DNA of 64,000 nt from NCBI GenBank assembly GCA_027886175.1, contig JAJNNQ010000003.1, forward strand, positions 2,812,001-2,876,000, written 5' to 3'. Shown piece by piece: positions 1 to 11,301 of this stretch. Below the pieces are notes generated by a model, which saw nothing but the letters and a program-made list of their open reading frames with translations, searched no databases and was not told the DNA's origin. The position numbers were made by a program, and so were the translations under genes. Source of the DNA: Phylloscopus collybita (Eukaryota > Chordata > Aves > Passeriformes > Phylloscopidae). Each line of letters begins with the position of its first letter. Positions within the stretch are counted from its first letter, which is position 1.

Positions 1-609
1 GGAATGCATGGGAAGTCGAAGGGATGGGGAGTGCAGAGGCTGCCACAGTGAAAAGAATACAAATTATGAAAGGTGTGAAAGGAGGAACTGGAAAGCAAAA
101 GATGATTTTAAAGAGAAGACAACTATCATCTGCAAAAAAAAAAGGGAAAATGGCCATAAGAATTAAATGCTGGATATTCCATATTATTCCAAACACTAGT
201 TACAGAAATTAAATTAAATTTCATTGCATTCTATAAAATGTGTGGATTTTATGGGCTTCCCACCCCTAACTCCTGGTATTTAACAGAAGCCCCAACAGGT
301 GGAGTGGCAGGAAAAGGACCACTGGGGAGGGATGATCCAGAGGGGCTTCAGAGGCTGTTAAAGGGGGGAAGCTCAGATCCCCAAACTCTCCTGAATAATT
401 CGGGTTCCTTTAAATGGACTGCGATGAAGTAGTACAAACGGGAGGAACTGATGAAAAATTGTGGCAGAAATACTGAAAATGTTGGCTTTTCCAGCAGAGC
501 AGAGGGGGAGAAATCACTGTTGGATCCTGTGCAGCTCTAGCAGCAACTTTGATAGTTCTGTAACCTTAAAAAAGCACTGACTCGGGCTGTCAAATAACCT
601 GAGCAGCAA

Positions 610-627
610 CGTATATATATATATATA
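610..627. repeat. (TA)n microsatellite
   Basis: About nine TA dinucleotide units in an AT-rich context, ending in an A-run. Short, and likely polymorphic. Confidence 0.8.
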
Positions 628-739
628 AAAATATGTCTGAAGTGTTACATAAAAGAGGAATTTTAATACATTACAAAAACTGGTAACATGATGGCAAGAA
701 ATCTGTTAATTAGCATGTCTGCCGTACATCTTTTTGAAC

Positions 740-930
740 AGTCACCTTAAGAAGAACTGAGGACAGCGTTAGCAACGATGTGATACAAAATAATTAGCTT
801 GTTTTCAGGGCTTAAATAGTCATTACTTTCCTGTGAAGTCCCTAATTAAGCTAATCCTAGTTTATAATACATTAGCAACAACTATTTATGTAGAAGCTAC
901 TTCTTAGGGGCTAAAAATAACGCTGGAGTT
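740..930. other. Candidate conserved noncoding element
   Basis: A CpG-poor stretch with several homeodomain-type TAAT/ATTA cores (AATTAG, TAATTAAG) and no repeat signature. The texture resembles vertebrate regulatory elements, but no alignment was possible, so this is only a pointer. Confidence 0.2.
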
Positions 931-1354
931 TTGAGACGCTCAAAAGGATCTGCAAAATTTGTGGAGCTCGGGACAGGAACAATACAGACTGAAGAAAAAA
1001 AAAAAATTATGTAAGAGCTTGATTTATTCCTCGCTGCCCACATGAAATTGGCTCACCTGAAGGCTGCAGATACAACTGTTTAAAGGCTTTCATGAAACAA
1101 TTTTCTCCTCTCTACTCTCAAAGCCCATGACAGGCTGTTACCACGATTTTCTCAGGAGGTCCTGTTGCAGCACTGCCCAATTATTTCCTAAAAAGTGTAA
1201 AGATTTTTTTTTCTCCCTGACTCACAGTGCAAGAGATGAAGGAGTGATTTTAAGCTTGATGTTCCACTTCAGTCAAAGAACTGATAACGTGAAGTTGACA
1301 CAAAACAAAGCACAAAAGTCTGTGCTGTTGGACAAAATGGGCTTTGACCTTCGT

Positions 1355-1379
1355 CCACACACACACACAAAAAAAAAAT
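1355..1379. repeat. (CA)n followed by poly-A
   Basis: About seven CA units run directly into an A-tract of about ten bases. This is a simple repeat. Confidence 0.85.
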
Positions 1380-2689
1380 GAACTCTAAAAAGGTAGAAAA
1401 AAGATACAGAAAGAGGAAGATCCATTTCTTGCAGTTGCCATTTTTTTTCCCCATGGCAGAATTATTGCTTTCCTTGACTTTTTGCCTTGCTTGATCATCT
1501 ACCTGTGGTCAGTCAGAGGCAATGTTTAGGTACAAAGCCCTCAAGTCATGCAGGAATGAGCTCTGATGGAATTATCTGAGGTGGGAAAACCCAGACTGAT
1601 GTGGAGGACAAAGGACTTCCCTCCCAGCCAAAAGAAATAATTTACTGGAAAAAATTACAAGAGTCAATGAATCCTGCGAAAGGTCAAAATGAAGCAGGAA
1701 ACCTGGATCTCCTCATGGCTTTACAAAGAAGGAATTTCAGTTTCCATTTAAAGACAGAGCTGATCTTCTCACTTAAATAATTTGTAGAAGCTTTTTTATC
1801 AGCTTAGGCTCAAAACCTGAGTGAGGTATCCACAGTGAGAAGGAAAGTGCCTGAGATCCAACTGAAGTGCCCCGAGTCACTGACCACAGGGTTCCCTCCC
1901 CCTGGCATCCCACTGAAATGTGTGCTGGCTGCATCACATCATGGAATATTCTCTCTGTTCCCCCTGTTCTCCCCTGTACAGGATCAATAATTCATCCACT
2001 TTTCTTACATGGGCTGTTTAATATGTTGTAAGAGGCAAAATGTACACAGTGTGTGTACAGGAGGGACATTTCCTGCAAGAGATATTTGCAGAGCTGTAAA
2101 GCCCAGCAACAGGGAAAGGCAGAGTGCAGGGCTGTCTCTCCCTCAGGTGTGACAAGCAGCTCCTTTTCATGCCCACTTTTCATTTTTTTCTGCATGAGAG
2201 GTGCAGAAAACCACTCCATAAACAATTTCCTGAGGCAAATATCAGCGAGGCCCTGATTTCAACCCATAAAAAACAGAGAACAAATTCACCACAATGCAAC
2301 AAAGCCCCACAAAAATGTGATCTCGTGTTCAGAGCAGAGGCGACATCTACACAAATTACCTCCTTTTTTTGTGTTCTTTGCCCCTGAATTGAGAGGCAAA
2401 TCTCCTGATCCTGTCCCCAAGAGAGATTTTGGTAGCACTGCCCAAGCCAGTGTGTGCAAGCCTCCACTCTCACCCTGCTGAAGGCTGGGACAGGACTTTT
2501 AAATTCAGGAATCCTTCATGCACACATGTGCGGGCTCGGGCTGATTTTTTTATGAGCGCATCCCAGTTGGAGAAGATTAAGTGGAATTAAACATGGATGC
2601 CTTTTTAACAGAACCCTCTCCCAGAAGAGATGCCTTTTTTCAGCAACTCACTCCAAAGGCTCCTTCAGCAGTGCTGGATTTGACTGCAG

Positions 2690-2820
2690 ATGACAGGCTG
2701 TACACAGGAAGCAGACATTTATGTCCCTATCATCACTTATTAGCTGTTGTTATTGTCGCTGACAGCGTCGTGATAATAACAGGGATCCTCTCAACAGCTG
2801 GCTGGAAGATGTAGGAGTTT
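2690..2820. other. Candidate conserved noncoding element
   Basis: A stretch with two CpG sites close together (GTCGCTGACAGCGTCG) and several TTATTA and GATAATAA motifs, not resembling any repeat. It overlaps a 77-codon ORF that shows no domain. Conservation is a guess from sequence texture only. Confidence 0.18.
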
Positions 2821-3654
2821 GTGACATTCAGAAGTGTCTCAGCAGAAGTGACAGGTAGAAGGCATGCTCAGAAGCAATTTATCCTGGGAGGAGAATATAA
2901 AAGCTGGCTGAGACCTTGGGGGGTCTTTGTTCACCCTCATGATTTGTTGTAGAGGTTGAAAAGCAGCAACGTTCCCTTTCAATAAGGTATCACCTGTAAA
3001 TCACTCCCCAGAGCCAGCCTGCTGCAGCTCATCCAGGAAAATCACTCCTAGGGAATGCTGGTGTTGCAGTAAACACAGGGCAGCTGTGGATGGGTGGAAA
3101 AAGCAGGAAAAGCGGGTGTTGACCGATTCAGCACGGAGGGGATGTGCTGAGAGGTTGATTTCCTTCAGCTCTTGTGAGGTGTGAGGTTCTTCTGAGCGGG
3201 GTTTGCCTGCTGAGAGGCTCAGGCCTGGAGAGTGGATAATGCCCTCAGCTTCCCGGGTTTTTGTCTGAGCCTTTCAGGCACCACCTCACCTGCAGTGCAA
3301 AAAATCTGGATCCTCGTCCACGTGCACCTCTCCAAACTCCACCACAGACCTTCCAGCCAAGGCCCATGGATCCCTCACCACCTGCAGCTCAGGGTGGGAT
3401 TCTCAAAGGGATTGCTGTGATGACCTGAAAATTATGGATGTAGGCCAAAATCATGCTGGATCCAGTAAAGGAAGGATGGAAAAGCACAACTTCTCAATAT
3501 AAGGCCGGCCCCTCGTGAGTTTCTCACGGGTGGTTGGAAAGGCAGCACAGCCTGAGCAGCCCTCAGTCGTGCCCGTGCCCTGGTGGGTTGGGAGGGACCT
3601 CAGCAAGGCCTGGAATGCCAAGGTGTGCCCAAAGGAATGTTGTCTGGGTGGTTT

Positions 3655-3783
3655 GCAGCTCGGCCTTCAAGAGGTGTTTGGACAGCTCAGTCACGTGTGG
3701 GGATTCGTGGGGTGGTGCTGTGCAGAGCCAGGAGCTGGATTTGGGGATCCCTGTGTGCCCCTTCCAACCCAGGGAATTCTGAG
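3655..3783 (+). mobile_element. CR1 LINE 3' fragment
   Basis: Matches the remembered avian CR1 3' end: GAGGTGTTTGGACAG, then GAGCTGGATTTGGGGATCC, then CCCCTTCCAACCCAGGGAAT. The terminal octamer repeat is lost. The element is truncated at its 5' end, as nearly all CR1 copies are, and has no coding capacity. Boundaries are approximate; weaker CR1-like sequence may extend back to about 3580. Confidence 0.8.
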
Positions 3784-6700
3784 CCCATGGAGTGTTGAGA
3801 GCTCCCTTGTGAAGGCCATCAAGTCCATCCTGGGCCACAACGCCCTGATGGTCCATCACTGGCCTCCAAGGCTGGTACTACCCCTGCCCCACCAGCTGCA
3901 GGAAAACTTCCCTGCTGTCCAAGGAAATAAATCTTTACACCTTCTCCACCGTAAACTAATGATTCTGGATGATGAAAATGAAATGGCCTAGGCAATGTGT
4001 TACCTGAGGTTGGAAGAGGCAGGTTTCAGCTGTGACAAACCAAAGGCAGGGGGAGCATTATTAGCCAGGCTGTGTCTCCCAGGATGAGAGGCAGGAGATC
4101 TAATATACAGAAGGACCCAAGGGTGAGATTATCTCGGGATAATACACCCTTTAGGTTTTGAAACTGCAGCCAAAGCAATCAAACCTGTTACCATAGCATT
4201 CGTTTTAATGCACAGATAAATTTGTAGCTCTTGTTTATATAGCTCATCCTCTGGAGGCACTAATATGATTCCCTTTAAAACTCAAGTTAATGAGAAAATA
4301 ATGGAGCATTGTGGATATAAGAAACATTTTTTCCCACTGTCGCTGTCATCATCCTTTATACAGTCAGACTGATCTTTGAAAGTATAAGTTGGATTTATTT
4401 TATGTACCACAAAACCTTTAAAAATCTTTCTTTAAACTGAGCTTTCTGATTCCAGCCTAAAGCCAGAAATACTCACTGTCTAAACATATTTATAAATCAG
4501 TATATCACCCGTAAATCTTACCTTATCCCTAATAGGAAATTTAAAATTGTAACTCTTGAAACTTCACCCTGGCAACACATGTTCTGATTTTATTGGCTTT
4601 CCTGGGCAGAAAGCAGTGATGAGATGGAGAATGTGGCCAGGGATTGCCTCTCCCTGGCTGGCTGCAGCGAGCTGTGTAACGAAGCCACGTGTGTTTGCTT
4701 TCCTTTGGATGCAGCACTGCAGCAAACCTTTGTCCTTTTTCAAGGCTTTCTTCAAGTTTCTTTTTACTCCATAAGTTGTCCTTCGATCCTTCTGGACCAG
4801 CTGAGGAGCTCCCTTCTCATGAAACGTCCTCCAGTGCAAGGACAAGGCCAATGTTGGCATCAGCAGGTCTGATAGGAGCTGGGACCAAGCTGGTAGAAAG
4901 CTCAGTAATTCACTTTGTCTGGGAAGGATTGGTGGGCTATACATAATTTACATTACCCAGCATTTATTATTCATGCCTACAAACAAACACCTGTGTGGAT
5001 TGGGCCTTCAGACGTTTCAAACTTCCTCAGATTTAATAACAACACCAGTAATGTCATTTGTGTCATTTGCTGGGACTGACATTTTATCCTTGGCCTCACT
5101 TGAAGACTGTGGGGGTTTTGATTTGGGCAGGAAAACTTCAAGGCTGCTGTGCCTCTGGTGGGGGCATCTCCTTCACAAAGTTCACATTGTTGCTCCATAG
5201 CTTTTGTCTCTGCTGCTTCTGGCTTTTCTTAATCTCACCTGAATTTGAGACTGGTCGTGTTCTCCTTTAATTCAGGAGAAGTGTGGCCATGCCAAATCAC
5301 ACCTGCTCTTCCCTGCAGCTCTGTGTTGCTCCTCTCCTGGGGACACTTTGGCCTGTCTGGAGAGGCAGGAGAATGAGAGAGAAGAGAGAAGACAAGGATG
5401 TCATAATAAGAACAATCTGGTGGGGTCATGACCAAGTTAAATCTCATCTCCCTGGGCTTCTACAGAGGCTGGTGCCTGGTTCATGAAGAAGAGCTGCATT
5501 TTGTTTGTCCCCCTGGACATGTAGGTTGAGGTGGTGAGGTAGCCCAGGATTTTTGGAGCCTCGTTTCCACACAGCCCAATGTCAAGGCTTGCAATCCTGC
5601 TGTTACAATGGAAATGTAATTCCCAAAGTGCTGGGAAGTCACTGATGAAGTCAGCCCCAAATGAGGGTTGCATTGTTAGAGCCACTAAGAAATTCCATCT
5701 CAGCTGTCAGCAGTGGCAGGAGAAGGGGTGCAAGGCTTTGGCTCGGGGTTTGGGGCTGAGCACAGCTACTCAAAGTGCCAGGGCTGGATTTGGATTTCGG
5801 GAATCAAGGACGTGGGCTGTGCCTATTAAAAGCTAGGAGTGGGGATTTAATGAAGGCCAGACTTAATTTTGCTGTTCCTTAGGCTCTGGACAACTCACCA
5901 GAGTGGGAGATTCCTCCTCCAGCTCACCCACCTCTGAGGCACCAAACCTTTCCTTCTCATCCCTGTTTTCCTTGGCGCTGTGGAGCTGACACAGTTGGAG
6001 TCATGCTCAGCCTGGCCCGCTGGGATCTGAGCAGGAAAACCAGTCCAGTTTTCCTCCTGACAGACTTACTTTAAATAAGTTTATATTTCTAATTGCTTTG
6101 GGACATGAAACATGTATGGGAAGATCTCAAGGGATTGGATTAAGTAGTTTTAATTATGACTCCGGCCTCTACGGAGAATCATTTCTTGAGGAACATTAAA
6201 AAATATACTTTGGGGGTTTTTTAACCCCACTTGGTGTGTGGGAATTCTCTGTATCTGAAAAAGAGAAATTAATTTAAATTTAATGATGGTGTCTCATCAC
6301 CTGCTGTGATGTACAAATGGAGGTACCCCAGTGTAGGAATTGGGGATCTGATCCATACTCCTTGCAAATAACCCGGGCAGTTGGAAAGGCCAGGGATTCA
6401 GTGAGGTTGGTTTGGGGTGCCCTCACACCTCTGGGCAGAGGTAAAATTGTTCTCCACTCTGTGTTTCCAACATTAGAGACACCAAATGGCCTCGTTTCTG
6501 CTCCTTTCCCTGGGGACAATTTCAGTTTAGCTGATCCTGCTGCTGGGAAAAAAAAAAAATCTTAATATTCAATCCCATTTCCCCTCTAATACCATTTATC
6601 CTACTTGTGGCCCTCAAAAGGATCCTTCCCCCTCCTTGGGGTGTTTGCCCCAGGGAATTCTAGACCATTCTTGATGTTGTCTTACAATTATAGCTCAGCT

Positions 6701-7180
6701 GATCTCCACGGGTTCCATATGTGCCAGCAAACAGGGAAAGCATCCTGAATGAATCCATTCAACTCTGAATCATTTTCCTGAGCTCTCACCAGCTCTATTT
6801 CTCTGCATTTGGTGTTTGATTTGTAAAATAGAAATCCCCAACTGCTGCTGCAGGATGGATATTCCAGTGAGCAGAGAGGAAAGGATTATGTAATAATATC
6901 AACAATAATAATGAGAAATGGAAACAATAACAATAATATCATAACCATCATCTCAATTCCTTTTTTTTAATCTTGCCAGGGAAATATTCAGTTTTATTTT
7001 GAGGTTCACTCGAATGAATTTTAGCTGGAGTTGGGGTTGTCAGAGCCTGAGCCCAAGTCCAGTGAAGACTTCCAGCTTATTTTAATGCACATGATCAGAT
7101 TGGGATTTGAAACCTCAGGTCTTCAGTTTTCAAGATCCTGACTGACACAGATCAATGGATTTTATTCCAGAAACTCAGCT
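3784..7180. other. Single-copy noncoding DNA, no gene seen
   Basis: Contains only short ORFs with no recognisable product. AT-rich and CpG-poor. The segment right after the CR1 (about 3800-3950) is GC-richer and could be a decayed repeat. A stretch near 4130-4540 is listed separately. Confidence 0.55.
4130..4540. other. Candidate conserved noncoding element
   Basis: An AT-rich, repeat-free stretch carrying TAATGAGAAAATAATG, AAGCAATCAAACC and several TTTATA motifs. It has no CpG-island character and no ORF of note. Flagged on texture alone. Confidence 0.18.
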
Positions 7181-7307
7181 GGGACAGTTAATGCCTGCTA
7201 AGGTGGAGACAGTGGGGTCCAGGCAAGTGCCAAAGTGCTCTTTTGAATTGGATATTATTAAAAAAAAAGAATTTGTGGCTTGATCTAAATGTCTGGAAGC
7301 ACAGTAT
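7181..7307 (+). repeat. Local duplication, copy 1 (127 bp)
   Basis: Starts GGGACAGTTAATGCCTGC and ends TGGAAGCACAGTAT. A second copy lies 3.35 kb downstream at 10529-10656 in the same orientation. By eye the two are identical except for one extra A in an internal A-run (nine versus ten). They share the bases CAGCT just to the left, though copy 2 has two extra bases in between. No target-site duplication or terminal repeat is evident, so this looks like a duplication rather than a named mobile element. Confidence 0.9.
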
Positions 7308-8814
7308 CTTAACTATTTGATGAGACAAGCCAATGAGATAAGGAGGGGAGATAAACTGATGCATCATTTGCCATTTGTTGAGTGACTACTCCAATATTTT
7401 TCACTCTTTCCACTCAAGTGGGCCTTTATTTCCTGTATCATTTATTTAAGACCCCCTTCCCTTTCCAGTAAAATAAATTCCCCTCCAATCTGTGACCATA
7501 ATTCCCATTTCTGTGCTGCAATTGGGTGTGTTTGGGAAGGTTGCAGGTGTGACTTTGGGGGATTGTGGCACAGGTGGAATGGGGGAGCAGGCATTGGACT
7601 TCTTATTTTATTTGGGGAGATAATAAGATTTTGAAGTGCCTTGTGTCTTCTAATTGCCTTTGGAGCTGCAGTCAACTGGTTGAGAAAAGCAGCAATAAAA
7701 AAATCAAATTGTGACTTCTCAGAATTAAATTCTCAAGGCTTTCCTCAAGGATAGGGCATTTTTGCATGTTTGATTGTGGAAAAAACATTGCTGGAGGGAC
7801 AAAACAATCACATCAGTGATTTGGTCACTCAGGATAAATCATGGTTGTCCTTCTGTTCATTTTGAGCCAGAACAGTCCTTCCTTACAGTTTTAGAAATGC
7901 TAAATTATCTCAGATCACCTTCAGAGCTTTGCAGAATATATGATTTTCTTAAGAATCCAGTGGTGTTAGAATTTATCTCCCAGTAGGAAATTGTCATTTT
8001 AAGTACACAGATACAAATAACAATCCTTTTTTTTTTTTTTTTTTTTTTTTTGCCTTTTAAAGATAACTTATCTAATACTATAATGCCAATATTAAATCTG
8101 GGGATGGAACAAGGGGCTACATAAATAATTCCCTTTAGCTCTTAATGAAATACCTGTGCTAATACTCATGGATTTATTGCCATCTACACATCAAATCTAC
8201 CCAGAATTTTCCTGCTGAAGACAAACAAAGCAAAAGGGTTTTAAAGGAAGAATTGAAGTAATGTGGAAGCACACAGCTGACTTTTATAAATACATGAGCA
8301 AATACATGTTGATTGCTACTCCATGCTGATAAATGCAGCCTATTGAAAACTGGGAGAAGGGAAAATGTCTGCTAAATATTCCAGTGTGGCTGAATACTAA
8401 CCAGGAAAGAGATTTCAACTTTATTGTCGGGAATTCCCCAAAGCTTTTGCTTCTGCTGGTGCTTCAATAGGCAGCTGTGGCACACACAGGACAAACAGAA
8501 CTCTGTGCAAAAACCTAAACCCTCCCAAAGGAGCTGGAATTGCAGAGTGACAGATCCCAGGGACAAAGATATTCCTGGGGTAAATAAATTGATGGGATTG
8601 GTGTTGTGCTGCTGATGGAATTGCTCTCGTTACAGCAAGCTGATTTAAATGAGTGAAAATATCTGGAAAGCTTTTCTAGGGGGTTTTCTTTTTTCAATTT
8701 AGTCCCTTTGTTTGGTGAGGAGTAAAAACCTCTTTTTAAGTTGTCCTAATGTGTGAAAAGGAGTGAGACAAACCCATCTGCCCCTCGAGGAGGAAATCCA
8801 ACACTTCAAAAAGG
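7308..8814. other. Single-copy noncoding DNA, no gene seen
   Basis: AT-rich sequence with no credible ORF. It contains a T25 homopolymer (listed) and nothing else that I can name. Confidence 0.55.
8027..8051. repeat. Poly-T tract (T25)
   Basis: Uninterrupted run of 25 T. Could be an old poly-A tail on the minus strand, but no retrogene body is recognisable beside it. Confidence 0.9.
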
Positions 8815-9033
8815 ACCTTCCACTGTCCCAGGCTGCTCCAGCCTGGCCTTGGACGCTTCCAGGGATCCAGGGGCAGCCACAGCTGCTCTGGGAATTCCAT
8901 TCCAGGGCCTCCCCACCCTCCCAGGGAACAATTCCTTCCCAGTGTCCCTTAACCCTCTGTCAATGGGAAACCATTGCCCCTTATCCTGGCCCTCCAGGCC
9001 CTTGCCCAAAATCTCTCTTGGGACCCTTTTAGG
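8815..9033 (-). mobile_element. CR1 LINE 3' fragment
   Basis: Complement-strand CR1: CAGCCTGGCCTTGGACGCTT, then CCAGGGATCCAGGGGCAGCC, then CTCCCCACCCTCCCAGGG, ending with CTTATCCTGGCCCTCCAGGC. Only 3' UTR-proximal sequence remains and the tail octamers are missing. ORFs across it are by-products. Confidence 0.9.
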
Positions 9034-9794
9034 TACAGTTTTATAAATATATGATGTAGATAGAGTTTCTTTTTGGGGAATACACATCACAACATCACAG
9101 ACATGTTGTAATGTCATTTAGCCTCATTTTTTTTTTTTTTTATTTTATTTGAAGATTAGCAAATACAAACTGAATGAGTGTTTGAATTAAGGGAGAAAGT
9201 GTTCCTTTAGTGAAAACCAGACTCTTTCTTTTCAAGTTTCTGGGCTGCTAGATCCAAAAATGGCAATAATACCTACAAACACACCAAAAATGAGGGAGCA
9301 GCAGTGTGGAAATTAGTATATTCTCATGGGGAAATTACAAGAAATGCAGCTGTGCTTGCTCTCCCTGCTGATCCCAACCTTCACATTCCTCCAAACTGAA
9401 TTGTGAAATAATGATCCCCTTTTCTGTTTTCTCCCAAGATACAGAGTAATCCCTGATATAAAAATACATAAAGGATATATATATTTAGAAAGAACTATTA
9501 TTAAAATAGAGGAGGCCTCAAACCAAAGCGTTTCCATCATTTCCAGCTCATATTTGAACTCAGATCTAAATTCTCTGCCTGGGTTGGTCTCTGTCTAATC
9601 CTTTTGTTTATAACCTGATTTTCAGGGGGAAAATCAGACTATGGTTTTAACAGGAACATTTGGCTGGTGCAGCGAGCACACATACTGAAATAATCTGAAA
9701 CAGCCTGTCTGCTTTAGCTTTTTAAAGCTCCTGATTATTTTTTTTTTTTTTTACTGATGATTTCAAATGGCAGGGTAGTAAGAAAGTAAGAACA
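9034..9794. other. Single-copy noncoding DNA, no gene seen
   Basis: AT-rich with two poly-T runs (about 9129-9150 and 9738-9752). No ORF with a recognisable product and no repeat family identified. Confidence 0.55.
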
Positions 9795-10279
9795 GCAGAC
9801 AGGCCTGGGAGAGGCCCCATCACTGTTGATGCCTTGGGAAGGATGATCTGGAACAGAGACTGAGCAGAGCTGGAGAACAAAGTAGATATTTATTGAAAGG
9901 CCTTTAGGGTGCACCTTGGGCAGGACAAGAGCCTGGCCAGGGCTGTACCCAAGGTGAACCCAAAATGGTCACAAAATGGTCACAAAATGGACAAAGGGTC
10001 ATGAGGTCTCACACTTTTGTAAGTTTTGGTCCATGTCTATTTTGGGGTTGAATTGTCCAATTCCAGCTCCAGGCTGTGAGGTCCCATCCTTCTTGTCCCT
10101 CCCTCCAGCCACCCTTGTTTGTGCTGCTGGGCTGAAAGTTGTCCTTGGTGTGCAGCAGGAACAGGATTTGTTTTGTGTCCCTGCTCTGTGCAGAGCTGAG
10201 TGACCCTGAATGTGAGGCTGAGAGCTGCACCCCTGGGCAGCACAGAACCTGAAAAACACCAAAGCTCAAACTTCAGGCA
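9795..10279 (-). mobile_element. ERVK-like LTR, minus strand
   Basis: Resembles a songbird endogenous retrovirus LTR. On the minus strand the polyadenylation signal AATAAA (complement TTTATT at 9889-9894) is in context, and a short tandem repeat (AAAATGGTCAC-type unit, 9958-9991) lies within the element. Flanking single-copy sequence and no internal gag/pol remnants suggest a solo LTR or fragment. I could not find a clean target-site duplication, so both ends are approximate. Class assignment is from memory of similar passerine sequences. It encodes nothing. Confidence 0.65.
9958..9991. repeat. 11-bp tandem repeat within the LTR
   Basis: About three units of an AAAATGGTCAC-like motif in direct succession inside the ERVK-like LTR. 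As part of the LTR it may be a family feature rather than a local expansion. Confidence 0.8.
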
Positions 10280-10528
10280 TCATTGTTACCAACAGTGGAT
10301 GCCAGGCTGTTAAACAGAGCAGAGCTCCCGAGCTTGTAACCAACAGAAGAGATGTTAATAACTTTAATTGAAGTTCCCCATTTCTCCAGGAGTGCTTTGA
10401 TAAGGTCCCTGGTGTCAGGGCAGCTCTGAGTGTCTCAGCCTGGGTGAACATTTGATGGGTGGTGTCACTCTGGGTGACACCCTCATCCTCCCCAAGCAGG
10501 AGCTGTTTGTTTGGGGAGCAGCAGCTGT
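10280..10528. other. Noncoding DNA with a perfect hairpin
   Basis: Between the LTR and duplication copy 2. Contains an inverted repeat at 10461-10481: stem GGTGTCAC, loop TCTGG, stem GTGACACC. No gene seen. Confidence 0.6.
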
Positions 10529-10656
10529 GGGACAGTTAATGCCTGCTAAGGTGGAGACAGTGGGGTCCAGGCAAGTGCCAAAGTGCTCTTTTGAATTGGA
10601 TATTATTAAAAAAAAAAGAATTTGTGGCTTGATCTAAATGTCTGGAAGCACAGTAT
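10529..10656 (+). repeat. Local duplication, copy 2 (128 bp)
   Basis: Second copy of the segment at 7181-7307, same orientation, identical by eye except for one extra A in the internal A-run. The right flank differs (TTATGGATGG here, CTTAACTATT at copy 1), which fixes the right edge sharply. Confidence 0.9.
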
Positions 10657-10974
10657 TTATGGATGGGCTCTGCACTCCCTGCACTGCAGGGTTGTCTTTT
10701 TGTCTCTTCTGTTTACCAGGGACCAGTTGTGACCCGATTGCAGATGGCAGCTGGTGCCATCCAGTGTCTCTGTCCTCTGGTGCCCTGAAGACATGCAAAT
10801 GGGGAAGAAATGCAAGGGACAGCTCCTTTGTAGGAAAACCACTATGTTATGCATAATATATAGCCACCTTTTCTTCCAAACTGCTGTTGGCTTGGTTTTT
10901 TTCTAACGTGCCCTCTTTCTCTCCTGCACCTCCTGCCACCGGGTCAAAATTAAAACTAATGGCACCAAAAAAAG
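10657..10974. other. Noncoding DNA, no gene seen
   Basis: Short stretch between the duplicated segment and the A/C tract. I see no ORF or repeat that I can name. Confidence 0.5.
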
Positions 10975-11301
10975 CCCACAAAAAAAAAAACCAAAAAAAC
11001 CCCAAAAACCAAAACCAAACCAAAACAAAACAAAACAACAACAAAAAAGCCCCCCCAAAAAACAAAAAAACCCACCAAAAACAACAACCAAAAAAACAAA
11101 AAAAAAAAACAAAAAAAAAACAAACAAAAAACCCCAAACAAACAAAACACAAAAAAACCCCAAACAACCCCCCCCAAATAAAACACAAAAACCCCCAAAA
11201 AACAAAAAAACCCACCAAAACCAAAACAAAACACCAAAAAAAAAAAACCAAAACAAAAAAAACCACAAACAAACAAACAAACAACCCCCCCCAAAAAAAC
11301 C
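10975..11301. repeat. A/C-only low-complexity tract
   Basis: About 327 bp made almost entirely of A and C on the plus strand; the only exceptions I see are a G at 11049 and a T at 11179. A 29-base stretch starting with five C (11052-11080) recurs at 11192-11220, exactly 140 bp later, which points to internal duplication. Long apparent ORFs on both strands here (K/N/P/T-rich or F/W/G/V-rich) come from composition and are not genes. Confidence 0.92.

Larger units (their letters stand above)
1..3654. other. Single-copy noncoding DNA, no gene seen
   Basis: AT-rich sequence with stop codons in all frames and only short, unconvincing ORFs. It holds a short TA run near 610-627, a CA run at 1355-1369 followed by poly-A, and two stretches listed separately as possible conserved elements. 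I see no repeat family that I recognise here. Confidence 0.6.

Noticed and set aside
3784..3950. Possible antisense CR1 or coding fragment after the sense CR1
   Set aside because: CCATCAAGTCCATCCTGGGC resembles a CR1 motif, but the rest does not align convincingly by eye.
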